From Flavipsychrobacter sp. (lineage in GTDB: Bacteria; Bacteroidota; Bacteroidia; Chitinophagales; Chitinophagaceae): a stretch of DNA of 64,000 nt. A program made the position numbers and the translations under genes. Position 1 is the stretch's first letter. Each line of letters opens with the position of its first letter. Of the stretch, positions 49,982 to 59,608 are shown one piece after another. The stretch is taken from positions 854,001 through 918,000 of the forward strand of contig JAWKLD010000001.1 of the NCBI GenBank assembly GCA_041392855.1. The letters run 5' to 3'. The notes under the pieces were generated by a model. It was given only the letters and a program-made list of their open reading frames with translations. It searched no databases and had not been told where the DNA came from.

Positions 49982-51646
49982 TTAGAAAGGAGGTGGTTCA
50001 TTATCGTTAGGGTTGCTCGGGGGCAATGGAGGACCGTTAAGGTCATCATCGTCAAAGTTGACATCATTTGCTTTCGATGGCAGTGTTTGAAAACCGCTAG
50101 GTACAAACATCTTAGAGCCACCAAAGTCACTATTATCTCTGCCACGCATACCTGCAAAAGGATTATCTCCGCTAGGTGGCATCATATCGCCACCGCCGCC
50201 GCCATGACCACCATCAAAACCAAAGTCGTCATTTGGCATGTCAACAAACTTCTGGAACTCTTTGATGAAACGGATCTTTACGGTGTCGGTACTACCATTA
50301 CGGTGCTTAGCTATGTGTACGTGGGTCTCACCCTCAATGGGTTGTCCCATTTCATCATTTTCAATACCATAGTATTCAGGACGGTATAAGAACATGACCA
50401 TATCAGCATCCTGCTCAATGGCTCCAGATTCCCTAAGGTCACTCAATTGAGGCACTTTAGAGTCTTTTCTCGATTCTACTGAACGGTTTAGTTGAGATAG
50501 AGCAATGATCGGAATATCCAATTCTTTTGCCAGAGCCTTCAAGTCACGTGATATCTTAGAGATTTCTTGCTCTCTATTACCACCTTTGTCAACCGAGGCT
50601 TGCATCAACTGTAAGTAGTCAATTATAATTAATTGAATATCATGCTTTTGTTTAAGTCTTCTTGCTTTGGCGCGAAGTTCAAATATATTCAAGGCTGCTT
50701 GGTCGTCTAAGAATATCTGCGCACTAGCCAGCTTATTCATCCTTTGTGTCATTTGGATGAATTCATGCTCTTGCATACGCCCTTTGGTAATGGCGTTCAT
50801 GTGTACTTCTGTAACAGCTGCGAGCATTCTTTTTACTATCTGACCCGAACCCATCTCCAGCGAGAATACTGCAACAGGGTATGGTTTCTTCGAATTCATG
50901 GCAGCATTCATAGCCAAGTTTAGCGAGAATGCGGTCTTACCTACAGCAGGACGTGCAGCGAGGATGATCAAGTCGGTCTTTTGCCAACCCGAAGTAAGCT
51001 TGTCTAGATCAGTAAATCCAGAAGGTACACCCGTCATGTCATCCTTTCTGTTCTTAGCTTCTTCAATTTCGTGTACAGTACGTACCAATACATCTTTAAG
51101 GCTGGAGAAGTTCTTTCTAAGGTGTTTATCTGTTATCTCATAAAGGTTAGACTCGGCTTTGTCTAACAGGTCAAAAACATCAGTACTATCTTCGTAAGCC
51201 TCACCAATTACCTGGCTTGAAATTCGTATCAACTCACGTTGTATGAATTTCTCCATCACTATTCTAGCGTGAGCTTCTACGTGTGCACTGGATACGACAC
51301 TCATGGTCAGTTTAGTGATGTAGTATGCACCACCAACTATTTCCAGTTCATTGCTCTTTCTAAGTTCTTCTGTAACCGTTAGTAGGTCAACAGGCATACC
51401 TTTATCAAACAATCGTCTGATGGCAGCATATATCTTTTGGTGTGCGTCTACATAAAAACAGTCCGCACTTTGGATGATCTCTAATACTTCAGCCAGTTTG
51501 TCTTTTTCCAACATCACAGCACCTAGCACTGCTTCTTCAAGATCGTTGGCTTGTGGTGGCACTTTCCCGTAAATCATGGAGGTGTTATCTACTTTTTTGC
51601 CTCTGGCTCGGGTGTTGCCAAAATCTTTTTTTACGTCTACGGCCAT
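49982..51646 (-). CDS. dnaB: Replicative DNA helicase DnaB
   Basis: Hexameric 5'-3' helicase of the replication fork. 554 residues: N-terminal primase-binding domain about 30-130 (PPQANDLEEAVLGAVML), linker, then a RecA-like ATPase with Walker A ILAARPAVGKTAFSLNL, IIIDYLQLMQ (Walker B), and the Arg-finger region SRDLKALAKELDIPIIALSQLNRSVE (quoted as IIALSQLNR). The C-terminal 70 residues are a Gly/Asp/Pro-rich disordered tail (HGGGGGDMMPPSGDNPFAG part), longer than in E. coli. It is divergent from pheT with about 360 bp between. Confidence 0.97.
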   Translation of the reverse strand: MAVDVKKDFGNTRARGKKVDNTSMIYGKVPPQANDLEEAVLGAVMLEKDKLAEVLEIIQSADCFYVDAHQKIYAAIRRLFDKGMPVDLLTVTEELRKSNELEIVGGAYYITKLTMSVVSSAHVEAHARIVMEKFIQRELIRISSQVIGEAYEDSTDVFDLLDKAESNLYEITDKHLRKNFSSLKDVLVRTVHEIEEAKNRKDDMTGVPSGFTDLDKLTSGWQKTDLIILAARPAVGKTAFSLNLAMNAAMNSKKPYPVAVFSLEMGSGQIVKRMLAAVTEVHMNAITKGRMQEHEFIQMTQRMNKLASAQIFLDDQAALNIFELRAKARRLKQKHDIQLIIIDYLQLMQASVDKGGNREQEISKISRDLKALAKELDIPIIALSQLNRSVESRKDSKVPQLSDLRESGAIEQDADMVMFLYRPEYYGIENDEMGQPIEGETHVHIAKHRNGSTDTVKIRFIKEFQKFVDMPNDDFGFDGGHGGGGGDMMPPSGDNPFAGMRGRDNSDFGGSKMFVPSGFQTLPSKANDVNFDDDDLNGPPLPPSNPNDNEPPPF

Positions 51647-52007
51647 TATTGGGTTAGCTCTATTTTTTATAATGTTTAAGTATAGTCCTATGATAGCCCA
51701 AATTCATTGTTAAGCTAATATTACCTAAAGGTTAACTGAATGGGGGGAAACGAATGTAAAGCGTTTTTTTTGTCTCTCATCACTTTTTCGTGATAATAAT
51801 TATCAAAAGCTATTAACCATATATCAATCCATGTACACAGATAAAATTCACTTATACACTTGTTATCCACCAGTTATCTATAATATACAGAATAATACCC
51901 ATACAATTCACATGTGAACTGTTAATAAAACATTTGAGCAGGTATTTTTTTTAAAACATGTTATTTGCTATAATGAAGGTTATCTTTACGGCAAATTTTA
52001 ATAAAAA
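51647..52007. other. 360-bp AT-rich divergent intergenic region between dnaB and pheT
   Basis: No gene is seen. It holds a perfect 12-bp palindrome TTCACATGTGAA (51907-51918), a single DnaA-box-like TTATCCACC (near 51863-51871) followed by TTATCTATA, and runs of T near 51766 and 51952. The palindrome could be an operator for pheT or dnaB. One box does not make an origin. Confidence 0.4.
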
Positions 52008-54407
52008 ATGACGATTTCCTATTCTTGGTTGTTGCAATATCTACCGGAAGAGTTACCATTAGATGAGTTGTGTACTATTCTTACTTCTATAGGTTTGGAA
52101 GTAGAGGGGGTAGACACTGTAGAAGTGATAAAAGGTAGCTTGAAAGGTTTGGTGATAGGTGAAGTGCTTACTTGCGAAAAACACCCTGACGCGGATAAAC
52201 TAAAAGTAACTACAGTAAATATAGGCGCTGATGAGCCTTTAAATATAGTATGTGGTGCCCCAAATGTGGCAGCAGGCCAAAAAGTGGTGGTAGCACCTGT
52301 TGGTAGCCATGTACATCCTACCAATGGCGAGTCTTTCCCTATCAAGAAGGCAAAAATACGTGGAGTGGCCAGTCAGGGTATGATATGTGCTGAAGATGAA
52401 ATAGGGTTAGGTACAGACCATGGTGGTATCATGGTGTTGGATAGTACGGCTACAGTAGGTGTATTGGCCAAAGACTATTTTGACATACCGCAGCCAGATC
52501 ATGCTATACATATAGGACTCACGCCCAACCGCTCTGATGCGATGAGCCATATTGGTACGGCTAAGGATGTTTGTGCCTATCTAACGCATCATAGAGGTAA
52601 GAAGTATGAAGTAGTTTATCCTGAAGTAAATATACCTGAGGCAAAAGAGAATAGACCGATCAAAGTAAATATAAAAGCCGAAGATGCTTGTCTTCGTTAT
52701 ATGGGGCTTACCGTATCAGATCTTAAAGTGGCACCTTCACCTGATTGGTTGAGGCTGAAACTGGAGGCAATTGGTGTTCGCTCCATTAATAATATAGTAG
52801 ATATTACCAACTATGTTTTGCATGAGTGGGGGCAGCCTTTACATGCCTTTGATGCAGATAAGATAGAAGGTGATGAAATTAATGTTCAGTTCCTTCCACA
52901 AGATACCAAGTTTATCACATTGGATGATACAGAAAGGAGACTACGTGATGCTGATTTGATGATATGCGATAAGCAAAATGGCTTATGTATAGCAGGGGTG
53001 TTTGGTGGTGCTACTAGTGGTGTTACAGATGCAACAACTACTGTATTCCTTGAGAGCGCTTATTTTGATGCTATGCATGTAAGGCGTACTTCTATGCATC
53101 ATGGGTTACGTACCGATGCTGCAACTCATTTTGAGAAAGGAGTAGATATCAATGCACTAGAGCCAGCACTAAAAAGGGCAGCAGTGCTAATGGTAGAGCT
53201 GGCTGGCGGACAGATAGCTTCTGAGATTTCAGATAATTATCCTAAGCAGCCTGAAGTAGTGAAAATCAATGTTGCTTACGATTATGTAAGAACTTTGAGC
53301 GGTAAAGATTATAGCAACAGTGCTATTAAGGATGTGCTTGTTGCTCTTGGTTTTACTATTGAGGGAGAAACAGAAAATGGTATAGAAGTAATAGTGCCTA
53401 CAAACAAACCAGATGTGCTACAGCCTGCTGATATAGTAGAGGAGGTTTTGCGTATTGACGGGCTGGATAATATCAAAATACCAGAACGTTTGAATATCTC
53501 GTTGAATAAACCAATGCCAAACGATCGCGCTGTTAAAAACAAAATAGCCGATGTGTTAGCCGCAGGTGGTTTTTATGAGATCGTTACCAATTCCATTGTA
53601 AACAGTAAGCATTACCCTGACAGAGCAGACCTTGTAAAAATGCTGAATAGCTTAACGAGTGAGCTGGACGTGTTGAGACCTTCTATGTTGGAGAGTGGAT
53701 TGGAGGTAATGCAATATAACTACAACAGAAAGCAGACGGACTTGTTATTGTTTGAATTTGGTAAAATATACACTCAGCAAGAGCAAAAGTATTACGAAGA
53801 AGAGCAATTGGTGCTTTACGCAACAGGTAATGCAGCTGCTCAAGGGTGGAACCAAAAAGCTCAAGCTGTTGATACCTTCTACTTGAAAGCGGTAGTAGAG
53901 AAACTAATGCAGGATAGTGGTATCAGTAAAGTGAAATTGAGTTATACTGATGGCAAAACTATATGGAGCTGGAAGAAACAGACGTTGTGTACACTTGAAG
54001 AAGTGGCAATGAAGAAAGCTGATCAGTATGATATAAAACAACCTGTATATGTAGCAACGATAGTATGGAGCAAATGGCTTGAAGCTATGGCCGCATCTAA
54101 AGTACAGTATAAAGAAGTACCTAAATATCCTACGGTGTATAGGGACTTAGCTATTGTTTTAGATAAGAGCGTTGCTTACAACGAAGTGGAGCAAGTGACC
54201 ACAAAACTGAATATTCCATTCTTGCAAACTTATGGTCTGTTCGATATTTTTGAAAGTGAAAAGATCGGTGCTGATAAAAAGTCTTTAGCCTTAAATTATT
54301 CTTTCCAGTTAGAAGACCGTACTTTAACTGATGCGGAAGTAGATAAGGTGATGCAACAATTGATAGACGCTTACAAGAAACAGCTTAACGCACAAATACG
54401 AGAGTAA
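52008..54407 (+). CDS. pheT: Phenylalanine--tRNA ligase beta subunit
   Basis: Beta subunit of the (alpha-beta)2 PheRS. The 799-residue protein has the N-terminal tRNA-binding EMAP-like fold (about 40-155, VIGEVLTCEKHPDADKLKVT quoted in part), B3/B4 editing region (LMICDKQNGLCIAGVFGG), B5 domain, and C-terminal anticodon-binding FDX fold (PKYPTVYRDLAIVLD). Length and order match. pheS is not in the window. It overlaps the next gene by 1 bp (shared TAATG), so a downstream coiled-coil protein is coupled to it. Confidence 0.97.
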   Translation: MTISYSWLLQYLPEELPLDELCTILTSIGLEVEGVDTVEVIKGSLKGLVIGEVLTCEKHPDADKLKVTTVNIGADEPLNIVCGAPNVAAGQKVVVAPVGSHVHPTNGESFPIKKAKIRGVASQGMICAEDEIGLGTDHGGIMVLDSTATVGVLAKDYFDIPQPDHAIHIGLTPNRSDAMSHIGTAKDVCAYLTHHRGKKYEVVYPEVNIPEAKENRPIKVNIKAEDACLRYMGLTVSDLKVAPSPDWLRLKLEAIGVRSINNIVDITNYVLHEWGQPLHAFDADKIEGDEINVQFLPQDTKFITLDDTERRLRDADLMICDKQNGLCIAGVFGGATSGVTDATTTVFLESAYFDAMHVRRTSMHHGLRTDAATHFEKGVDINALEPALKRAAVLMVELAGGQIASEISDNYPKQPEVVKINVAYDYVRTLSGKDYSNSAIKDVLVALGFTIEGETENGIEVIVPTNKPDVLQPADIVEEVLRIDGLDNIKIPERLNISLNKPMPNDRAVKNKIADVLAAGGFYEIVTNSIVNSKHYPDRADLVKMLNSLTSELDVLRPSMLESGLEVMQYNYNRKQTDLLLFEFGKIYTQQEQKYYEEEQLVLYATGNAAAQGWNQKAQAVDTFYLKAVVEKLMQDSGISKVKLSYTDGKTIWSWKKQTLCTLEEVAMKKADQYDIKQPVYVATIVWSKWLEAMAASKVQYKEVPKYPTVYRDLAIVLDKSVAYNEVEQVTTKLNIPFLQTYGLFDIFESEKIGADKKSLALNYSFQLEDRTLTDAEVDKVMQQLIDAYKKQLNAQIRE

Positions 54408-54682
54408 TGCAAAACTTTACGGTGCTTAATGAAAAACTGGACCTGCTGCTTAAGAAGTACACTTCTTTAAAGCAGGAAAAAGAGCATTTACAAGCTACCA
54501 TTGTAAAGCAGAATAAGCTGATCGAAGAATTGAACAACAAGCTTATTAAGCTTGAAGATGATGTAGCTTCCAGTAAGACCAATGCTGTGATAGCAAATGA
54601 TAAAGACAAGAAAGCGGTAAAAAAACAAATAGACACTTTGATTACCGATATTGATAAAATAATGGCTACGCTAGATGATTAA
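54407..54682 (+). CDS. ZapB-like coiled-coil protein downstream of pheT
   Basis: A 91-residue protein almost wholly predicted coiled coil: heptad-like leucines in EKLDLLLKKYTSLKQEKEHL (quoted as 20 residues) and KLIEELNNKLIKLEDDV, then a charged end. Such a gene commonly follows pheT in Bacteroidota and resembles ZapB-type division accessory proteins, but no conserved active residue proves it. Its start overlaps the pheT stop and its end overlaps the next gene by 8 bp, so it is in a tight operon. Confidence 0.7.
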   Translation: MQNFTVLNEKLDLLLKKYTSLKQEKEHLQATIVKQNKLIEELNNKLIKLEDDVASSKTNAVIANDKDKKAVKKQIDTLITDIDKIMATLDD

Positions 54683-55166
54683 TAAGGCTTTTTTATTGGT
54701 TGTGGTAGCCGTGCTTACTTCTCTTTTTATTACCTCTTGTGAAGAAGTTAGAGATCCTTGTTTAGAGCCTACAACAGTTGCTTTGGTTTTTGGTACATAC
54801 CTGCCTGCCGATACTGGAAGTGCTGGTAAAAAATACGAATTGCCAAAGGCTGTTATGGGGTGGGTGGATACGCCTTCTGTGTATTATAACGGTGTAAAAG
54901 CGAGTAGCTTCCCGATAAGGCTATCCAGTATTGCAGATAGCTCTAGGTGGTATATATGGCCCGATTCGGCCGCTACTACAGGTATAGATACGGTTACTTT
55001 CTTTTATGAGCGCAAGCCACGTTTTTTGTCTACCGCATGCGGGTATATTTTTACCTATAGTTTAAAGAATGTGACGAGTACGAATTACAATATTGATTCT
55101 ATAAAAATCACAAATACAGAAGTTAATACCGATGCCAATATCGAGCATGTTAAAATATTCTTTTAG
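54675..55166 (+). CDS. DUF6452-like lipoprotein
   Basis: A 163-residue protein with lipobox FITSC (Cys about 22) and a mature part EEVRDPCLEPTTVALVFGTY continuing into a beta-rich domain (WYIWPDSAATTGIDTVTFFYERKPRF quoted in part). It matches my memory of DUF6452 proteins of Bacteroidota, which occur next to a DUF6048-type gene as seen here. It overlaps the coiled-coil gene by 8 bp and the next gene by about 20 bp. Function unknown; envelope location. Confidence 0.7.
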   Translation: MINKAFLLVVVAVLTSLFITSCEEVRDPCLEPTTVALVFGTYLPADTGSAGKKYELPKAVMGWVDTPSVYYNGVKASSFPIRLSSIADSSRWYIWPDSAATTGIDTVTFFYERKPRFLSTACGYIFTYSLKNVTSTNYNIDSIKITNTEVNTDANIEHVKIFF

Positions 55167-55836
55167 TATTCTCTTAATGCTAATGGTAGGTGCTGTTTTT
55201 GCTCAAGACAGTACGAGTGCTAATGTGCCCGATGGTAAAACCATAAGTAATCAGCTTAGAATCAACTTAGAGATCAGCAAACCTTTTACTACACTTTTTC
55301 AAGATAGATATACTAACTATGAAATGGAGGTAGACTACTACTGGAAAAAAGAAGGCTACTTGTCTTTGGAAGGTGGTTACGGTACAGCTACTGTAGACTA
55401 TACCGACTTGAAGTATAATAGTACTAACACCTTTGTGAAAGTGGGCTATAATAAGAGTATGCTATCTCGTATAATGCCTAAAGATTGGGATATGGCCTTT
55501 ATTGGTGTAAGGTATGCCGTAGGCTTTATCAATCGTGGTGATGCTAACTATTTAATTGTAGATAGTACTTGGGGTAATACACCTGGAGTAGTTGCTGGAA
55601 AAACTTTGACCGCACATTGGGCTGAAGTAGTAGGTGGTGTTAAAGTGGAAGTGTACAAAGGTTTTTTCTTAGGATGGACTGCAAGAGGTAAGTTTTTATT
55701 GAATCAAAAACAGTTTAAGGAATTGCCACCATCCTACATGGCAGGTTATGGGAAAGGGGATAAGAATACCATATTCGATTTTAACTTCTACTTCAGTTAT
55801 GCTATAAGATGGGACAAAAAGAAAGCGACTAAATAG
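55147..55836 (+). CDS. DUF6048-like outer-membrane beta protein
   Basis: About 229 residues from the ATG at 55147 (an alternative ATG at 55132 adds five residues). Signal peptide ends FAQD. The mature part is composed of alternating beta strands with many aromatic residues (YTNYEMEVDYYWKKEGYLSLEGG in part, FVKVGYNKSML, YFSYAIRWDKKK at the end), resembling an eight-stranded outer-membrane barrel. It partners the preceding lipoprotein. It overlaps the lipoprotein's 3' end, so expression is coupled. Specific function unknown. Confidence 0.7.
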   Translation: MLKYSFSILLMLMVGAVFAQDSTSANVPDGKTISNQLRINLEISKPFTTLFQDRYTNYEMEVDYYWKKEGYLSLEGGYGTATVDYTDLKYNSTNTFVKVGYNKSMLSRIMPKDWDMAFIGVRYAVGFINRGDANYLIVDSTWGNTPGVVAGKTLTAHWAEVVGGVKVEVYKGFFLGWTARGKFLLNQKQFKELPPSYMAGYGKGDKNTIFDFNFYFSYAIRWDKKKATK

Positions 55837-55868
55837 TCGCTTTGAAAATATTGTCTCTCTCTTATCTA

Positions 55869-56381
55869 TTATTTAAACATGCCCATAAGGTCGCCTAGAT
55901 CCACGTCTCCGTCTTTGTCTTTATCTAAGCCAAACTTTCCGCCAACAGAACTTATTAGATCAGAAACACTATTGGTGTTGTTGGAGCCATTATTGTTTAA
56001 TGCGTTTATGATGTTACTCATGTCAAAGCTTTTGTCATTGGGGTCTTGAGCTTTGTTTAAAAATGAGTTGATGATTTGGGGTAGTATAGATGCCGCAATG
56101 TTTGACGCTACACCCTTGTCGATACCCAGCTTTTCTGTAATGCTGTCTATGAAGTTGTTAGATATAACACCCATTGCAGGACTGTCGTTTGTGTTTTCAT
56201 TTTTAAGTAGTGAAACAACATCTTTTGTCTGTCCTGATGCAAGCATATTTTGCAAGCTTCCCATTATAGAGGCTCCTGCTTCGTTCATTACAGCATCATT
56301 ATACTCGTTAGGTATATTATTGTTTTCTACAACATCTTTTTGACTAGCTTGTTGTACTATCTGCATTAATTCATCAAACAT
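55869..56381 (-). CDS. DUF937-like protein with terminal EF-hand-like loop
   Basis: A 170-residue, Asn/Ser-rich, helical protein without signal peptide. The core (ASQKDVVENNNIPNE, IMGSLQNMLASGQTKDVVSLL, VASNIAASILPQIINSFLNK) resembles DUF937-type helical proteins. The end carries a Ca2+-loop-like string DKDKDGDVDLGDLMGMF (about 153-169), a dockerin/EF-hand-style Asp pattern. Ca2+ binding is inference. It is convergent with the DUF6048-like gene and lies downstream of the DUF58 gene on the same strand. Confidence 0.65.
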   Translation of the reverse strand: MFDELMQIVQQASQKDVVENNNIPNEYNDAVMNEAGASIMGSLQNMLASGQTKDVVSLLKNENTNDSPAMGVISNNFIDSITEKLGIDKGVASNIAASILPQIINSFLNKAQDPNDKSFDMSNIINALNNNGSNNTNSVSDLISSVGGKFGLDKDKDGDVDLGDLMGMFK

Positions 56382-56435
56382 GATCGGTTTATTTTAGATG
56401 AGCAAGTTATGTGTATTTGGGATATCTATTTGTAG

Positions 56436-57857
56436 TTATAATTCGGCGTAGGTTACATTAGATTTCTTAAGTAGTTCTACTATTGCCTTTTCCCTTTTAT
56501 GCACTTGTGGGCGCATGGGGGAGAATATCCAACTGTTGCGAAGCTTGTTAAGGCGATCTTTAGGTGGAAGTAATATTAGTCGTTTAAATAAGTTCCAAGG
56601 CACTATTTGTCTGAATACTTTTGAGGTCTTTACAAAGTAGACAACTGTAGCTGCATTGCACTCTTCCAGTATTTCATTTAGTTCTTCAAGGTCAGTAAAA
56701 GAAGAAATACATAGCACAGCTCCTTTCTTAGGGTTGAAATATTTGATAAGAGGTCTTTCTGTTTGCCAAGAGCTATTGCTTATTATTCTTGCGTTTTTAT
56801 CATGCTCTTCCAAGTGTTCTGGTATGGCGAAGTTTTGGTCGGGTATATAGCGTAGTGCCCATTCTTTTTCTGTTAGGGCATCATATACAGTCCAAATATA
56901 ATTCTTGTAATAATTGAGCATTTCTTTCATGTAGGCATCGCCAAGCCATTTAGCTTTGCCCGAAGCAAAAAAGGATGCATAGAAATATAAATGAGAGGCA
57001 AAAGGTTCGAAGCGTTCAGGTACACGTACTACAAGTTCTCTATTCTTTGCATAGACCTTCCATACAATGCGTCGTACATCATCACCCGATTCAAAATCTT
57101 TATAATTATGAAGCTCTCCATCAACTCTTCTTAACTGATCTATACGTATGTCTAAGGTTTCAGTTTCTTTAGGATATACATCTCGTTCATCATCTTCCTT
57201 AAGAACAGGTGGTTGATAAAAACTATTTTGTATTTGTTGCGGTACTGCTAAAGAAAAGATGCGCAGCATGTCTTCAAAAAACACAAAGCCACCTTGTACT
57301 TTATACTCTTTTATATCGGGTAATAAAATTCTGTTCCTACCTGTTATGGCTTTTCTCCAAAAGCGGTCTTTCTCTTTTTGAGCAGAGAGTAAGCCAAATT
57401 TTTCTGTCATCTCATAGTTGTCATAAACTAGTCTGCCTTTTATGAAACCCAGCAGAGGTCTTCTGGCTCCATTAATGGTAGATGAAAGAAATAGTCTATT
57501 ACGCTTGCCTTTTCGTTGTTCTGTAGCAAATTCAACCTGTAAATTGTTGCCTTCTTTTTTCTGCAACAATAAGTAGTATATCCATGTAGCAGTAGTGCTA
57601 AGTAAGGATAAGAGTACTAAGGCTATAATGAACCAAAATACAAGTTTACCCATTAATACGATGAATGGTAAAAATGAGGTTGGAGTATCGTCAGGTAATG
57701 GCTGGTATAGTAAACGGTAGGCAAAGTAGATAGCAATAAAGCCTACTATAGTATTGAGAGTAAAAGGGAAATATTGACTGTAGTACTTGAGATACCACTT
57801 TATCTTTTTCCAATCCATATGATCTGCTACCTGAATTTTAGAGGTCAAATTAAGCAT
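56436..57857 (-). CDS. DUF58-domain membrane protein
   Basis: A 473-residue protein. Two N-terminal helices (about 34-54 and 66-92) anchor it; the cytosolic or periplasmic part contains the DUF58 signature YKDFESGDDVRRIVWKVYAKN and a von Willebrand A-like fold (AVLCISSFTDLEELNEIL). DUF58 genes in this phylum often pair with MoxR ATPases and BatA/B, which are not seen here. An alternative ATG 39 bp downstream (57818) is possible. It may have a role in envelope stress tolerance. Confidence 0.8.
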   Translation of the reverse strand: MLNLTSKIQVADHMDWKKIKWYLKYYSQYFPFTLNTIVGFIAIYFAYRLLYQPLPDDTPTSFLPFIVLMGKLVFWFIIALVLLSLLSTTATWIYYLLLQKKEGNNLQVEFATEQRKGKRNRLFLSSTINGARRPLLGFIKGRLVYDNYEMTEKFGLLSAQKEKDRFWRKAITGRNRILLPDIKEYKVQGGFVFFEDMLRIFSLAVPQQIQNSFYQPPVLKEDDERDVYPKETETLDIRIDQLRRVDGELHNYKDFESGDDVRRIVWKVYAKNRELVVRVPERFEPFASHLYFYASFFASGKAKWLGDAYMKEMLNYYKNYIWTVYDALTEKEWALRYIPDQNFAIPEHLEEHDKNARIISNSSWQTERPLIKYFNPKKGAVLCISSFTDLEELNEILEECNAATVVYFVKTSKVFRQIVPWNLFKRLILLPPKDRLNKLRNSWIFSPMRPQVHKREKAIVELLKKSNVTYAEL

Positions 57858-57947
57858 TTGTAATTCAATAAGGTGTTAAATAAACTCGAATGTTTAATTG
57901 ATATTCTATTGATCAATTATTAATTTGTGGGTATAATATATCATCTT

Positions 57948-58724
57948 ATGAAACTTATAGTCACATTAGTTGTTTGTTCCCTTCTTAGCACCAGTGTATT
58001 TGCACAAAGAGGTCAGGTTGAAAAGGCCATGCAAGAAAAATATATGAAAGAGTATGGCCAGCCTAGTTTAGATAAGCTGAATAAGTTCATGAACAGTAAA
58101 ACGGAAAAAAGCTACTCTTTTTCTACTTATATGAACCTTAGGCTTACAGAATACGACAAGAAAGGAAAAGAAGATGTAAGCAATATCAAATATTACATCA
58201 ATGACAAGAATTTTGCTTTTAGGGGTATTGAGAATAAAAGGGGTAGAAAGCAAGAGCATATGACGGTGATCTATGATGCTAAAAACCAGTCGATGATCAT
58301 GCTTAATGAAGAAGAGCAGTCAGGCATGGCTATAAATTATGGGATGTTTGGCAATATGATGCAGCAAGGCATTAAGAATAGCTACGAAAGTAAAATGGAA
58401 GATATAAAGTGCTCTAAAACCAGTAGTACTAAAACCATTCAAGGATATAACTGCGTGCAGTATAAATGTGTAGATAAGGATAAGAAAAATACTGGTGAAA
58501 TATGGGTAACCGGTAAAATGGTGCTTGATACCGAAAAAGGTGCTGGTTTCGGTTTATGGAATATGTACTTGATGGATGTGGCAGGTATTTCAGGTATGAT
58601 GCTAGAGGGTGACTTCTATGAAAATGGCCAACTAACTTCTAAAATGGAAGTTACAGAACTAAATCAAAAGGCTAACTATAAGATAGACTTGACCAATTAT
58701 AAAATGGGTATACAGACTAGATAG
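57948..58724 (+). CDS. Exported DUF4412-like protein
   Basis: A 258-residue exported protein from the ATG at 57948, chosen over an upstream one because it begins the signal peptide (ends SVFAQ). The mature part has FSTYMNLRLTEYDKKGKED, CSKTSSTKTIQGYNCVQYKC and GEIWVTGKMVLD, a pattern seen in DUF4412 proteins (beta-sheet with a conserved Cys pair). The C-terminus is LTNYKMGIQTR. Divergent from DUF58 with about 90 bp between. Function unknown. Confidence 0.75.
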   Translation: MKLIVTLVVCSLLSTSVFAQRGQVEKAMQEKYMKEYGQPSLDKLNKFMNSKTEKSYSFSTYMNLRLTEYDKKGKEDVSNIKYYINDKNFAFRGIENKRGRKQEHMTVIYDAKNQSMIMLNEEEQSGMAINYGMFGNMMQQGIKNSYESKMEDIKCSKTSSTKTIQGYNCVQYKCVDKDKKNTGEIWVTGKMVLDTEKGAGFGLWNMYLMDVAGISGMMLEGDFYENGQLTSKMEVTELNQKANYKIDLTNYKMGIQTR

Positions 58725-58730
58725 TTGACT

Positions 58731-59564
58731 TTAGTCTTCGATAAGCTGTATCCCTGTTTTAGTAAAATTGATTATTTTCTGCTTGTACAGAGATCCTGTA
58801 GCCATTTTGAATGCTTTTTTACTCATGGCAAAAAAGTCATAGATATCCTCTGGTGCGCTTTTGTCGTGGTAAGGTAGGTAGCCGTCATTTTCTTTAAGTA
58901 GGTTCAATACCTTTTCAGCTTCCTTGCTTATTCGCTTATAACCTTTCTCTCCAATAGCTACATCTATATCTTTATCTCTTATAGTTTTTACATACCCCTT
59001 TACAACGGTGTTGTTGTCTAGGTCTGTAAATACATCACTATAGTGGAGTACGCCCCAGTGCGCGTTGTTGATAATTACCTTATAACCGATCTCTGTTTGG
59101 TGATAAACCCTCATGGTAATTTCGTCACCTTCGTTAACGGTGATCACTTCGTTGCTAATAGATTTGCCCAGTTTTTCCGTAGCCGTTACTCTGCCTGTTA
59201 CTTGGTCTATGTATAGTAGCACTAGGTAGCGTTCGCCTTTATATATTCTTGAGCGTTGCTGAGATAATGGAAGAAATACATCTTTCATGATGCCCCAGTC
59301 AAGAAAAGCACCATGTGGGGTAATGCTCACAACTTCCATTTCCACAATGTCTCCTACAGCACCATTGGCTTTTTGTGTAGTAGCGATCAGCTTGCCTTCA
59401 TTGTCGTGGTAGATAAAGACTTCCAGCTCGTCGTCTTCTTGCAGTCCTTCGGGTACAAAACGTTTAGGCAATAGTATTTCCTGACCGTCACCTCCATCAA
59501 GGTAAAAACCAAAATCTACTTTCTTAAGCACCTTTAACACATTGTATTTGCCTACTTCTACCAT
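58731..59564 (-). CDS. CvfB/YitL-like S1 RNA-binding protein
   Basis: A 277-residue protein with three S1/OB-type segments (YNVLKVLKKVDFGFYLDGG at 7-25, VVSITPHGAFLDWGIMKDVFLP at about 77-98 quoted in part, and a third near 150-215) and a winged-helix C-terminus (FFAMSKKAFKMATGSLYKQ). This is the CvfB architecture. CvfB in Firmicutes affects virulence gene expression by RNA binding; the role in Bacteroidota is unknown. It is convergent with the DUF4412-like gene and followed upstream by a cupin gene on the same strand. Confidence 0.85.
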   Translation of the reverse strand: MVEVGKYNVLKVLKKVDFGFYLDGGDGQEILLPKRFVPEGLQEDDELEVFIYHDNEGKLIATTQKANGAVGDIVEMEVVSITPHGAFLDWGIMKDVFLPLSQQRSRIYKGERYLVLLYIDQVTGRVTATEKLGKSISNEVITVNEGDEITMRVYHQTEIGYKVIINNAHWGVLHYSDVFTDLDNNTVVKGYVKTIRDKDIDVAIGEKGYKRISKEAEKVLNLLKENDGYLPYHDKSAPEDIYDFFAMSKKAFKMATGSLYKQKIINFTKTGIQLIED

Positions 59565-59608
59565 CTTGGGAAATGTTTAAAGTGCAAATGTAGTCGAATT
59601 AATCAGTG

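Noticed and set aside
51647..52007. Chromosome origin next to dnaB
   Set aside because: Only one DnaA-box-like site was found and no dnaA or typical origin gene set; I report the site only as an observation.
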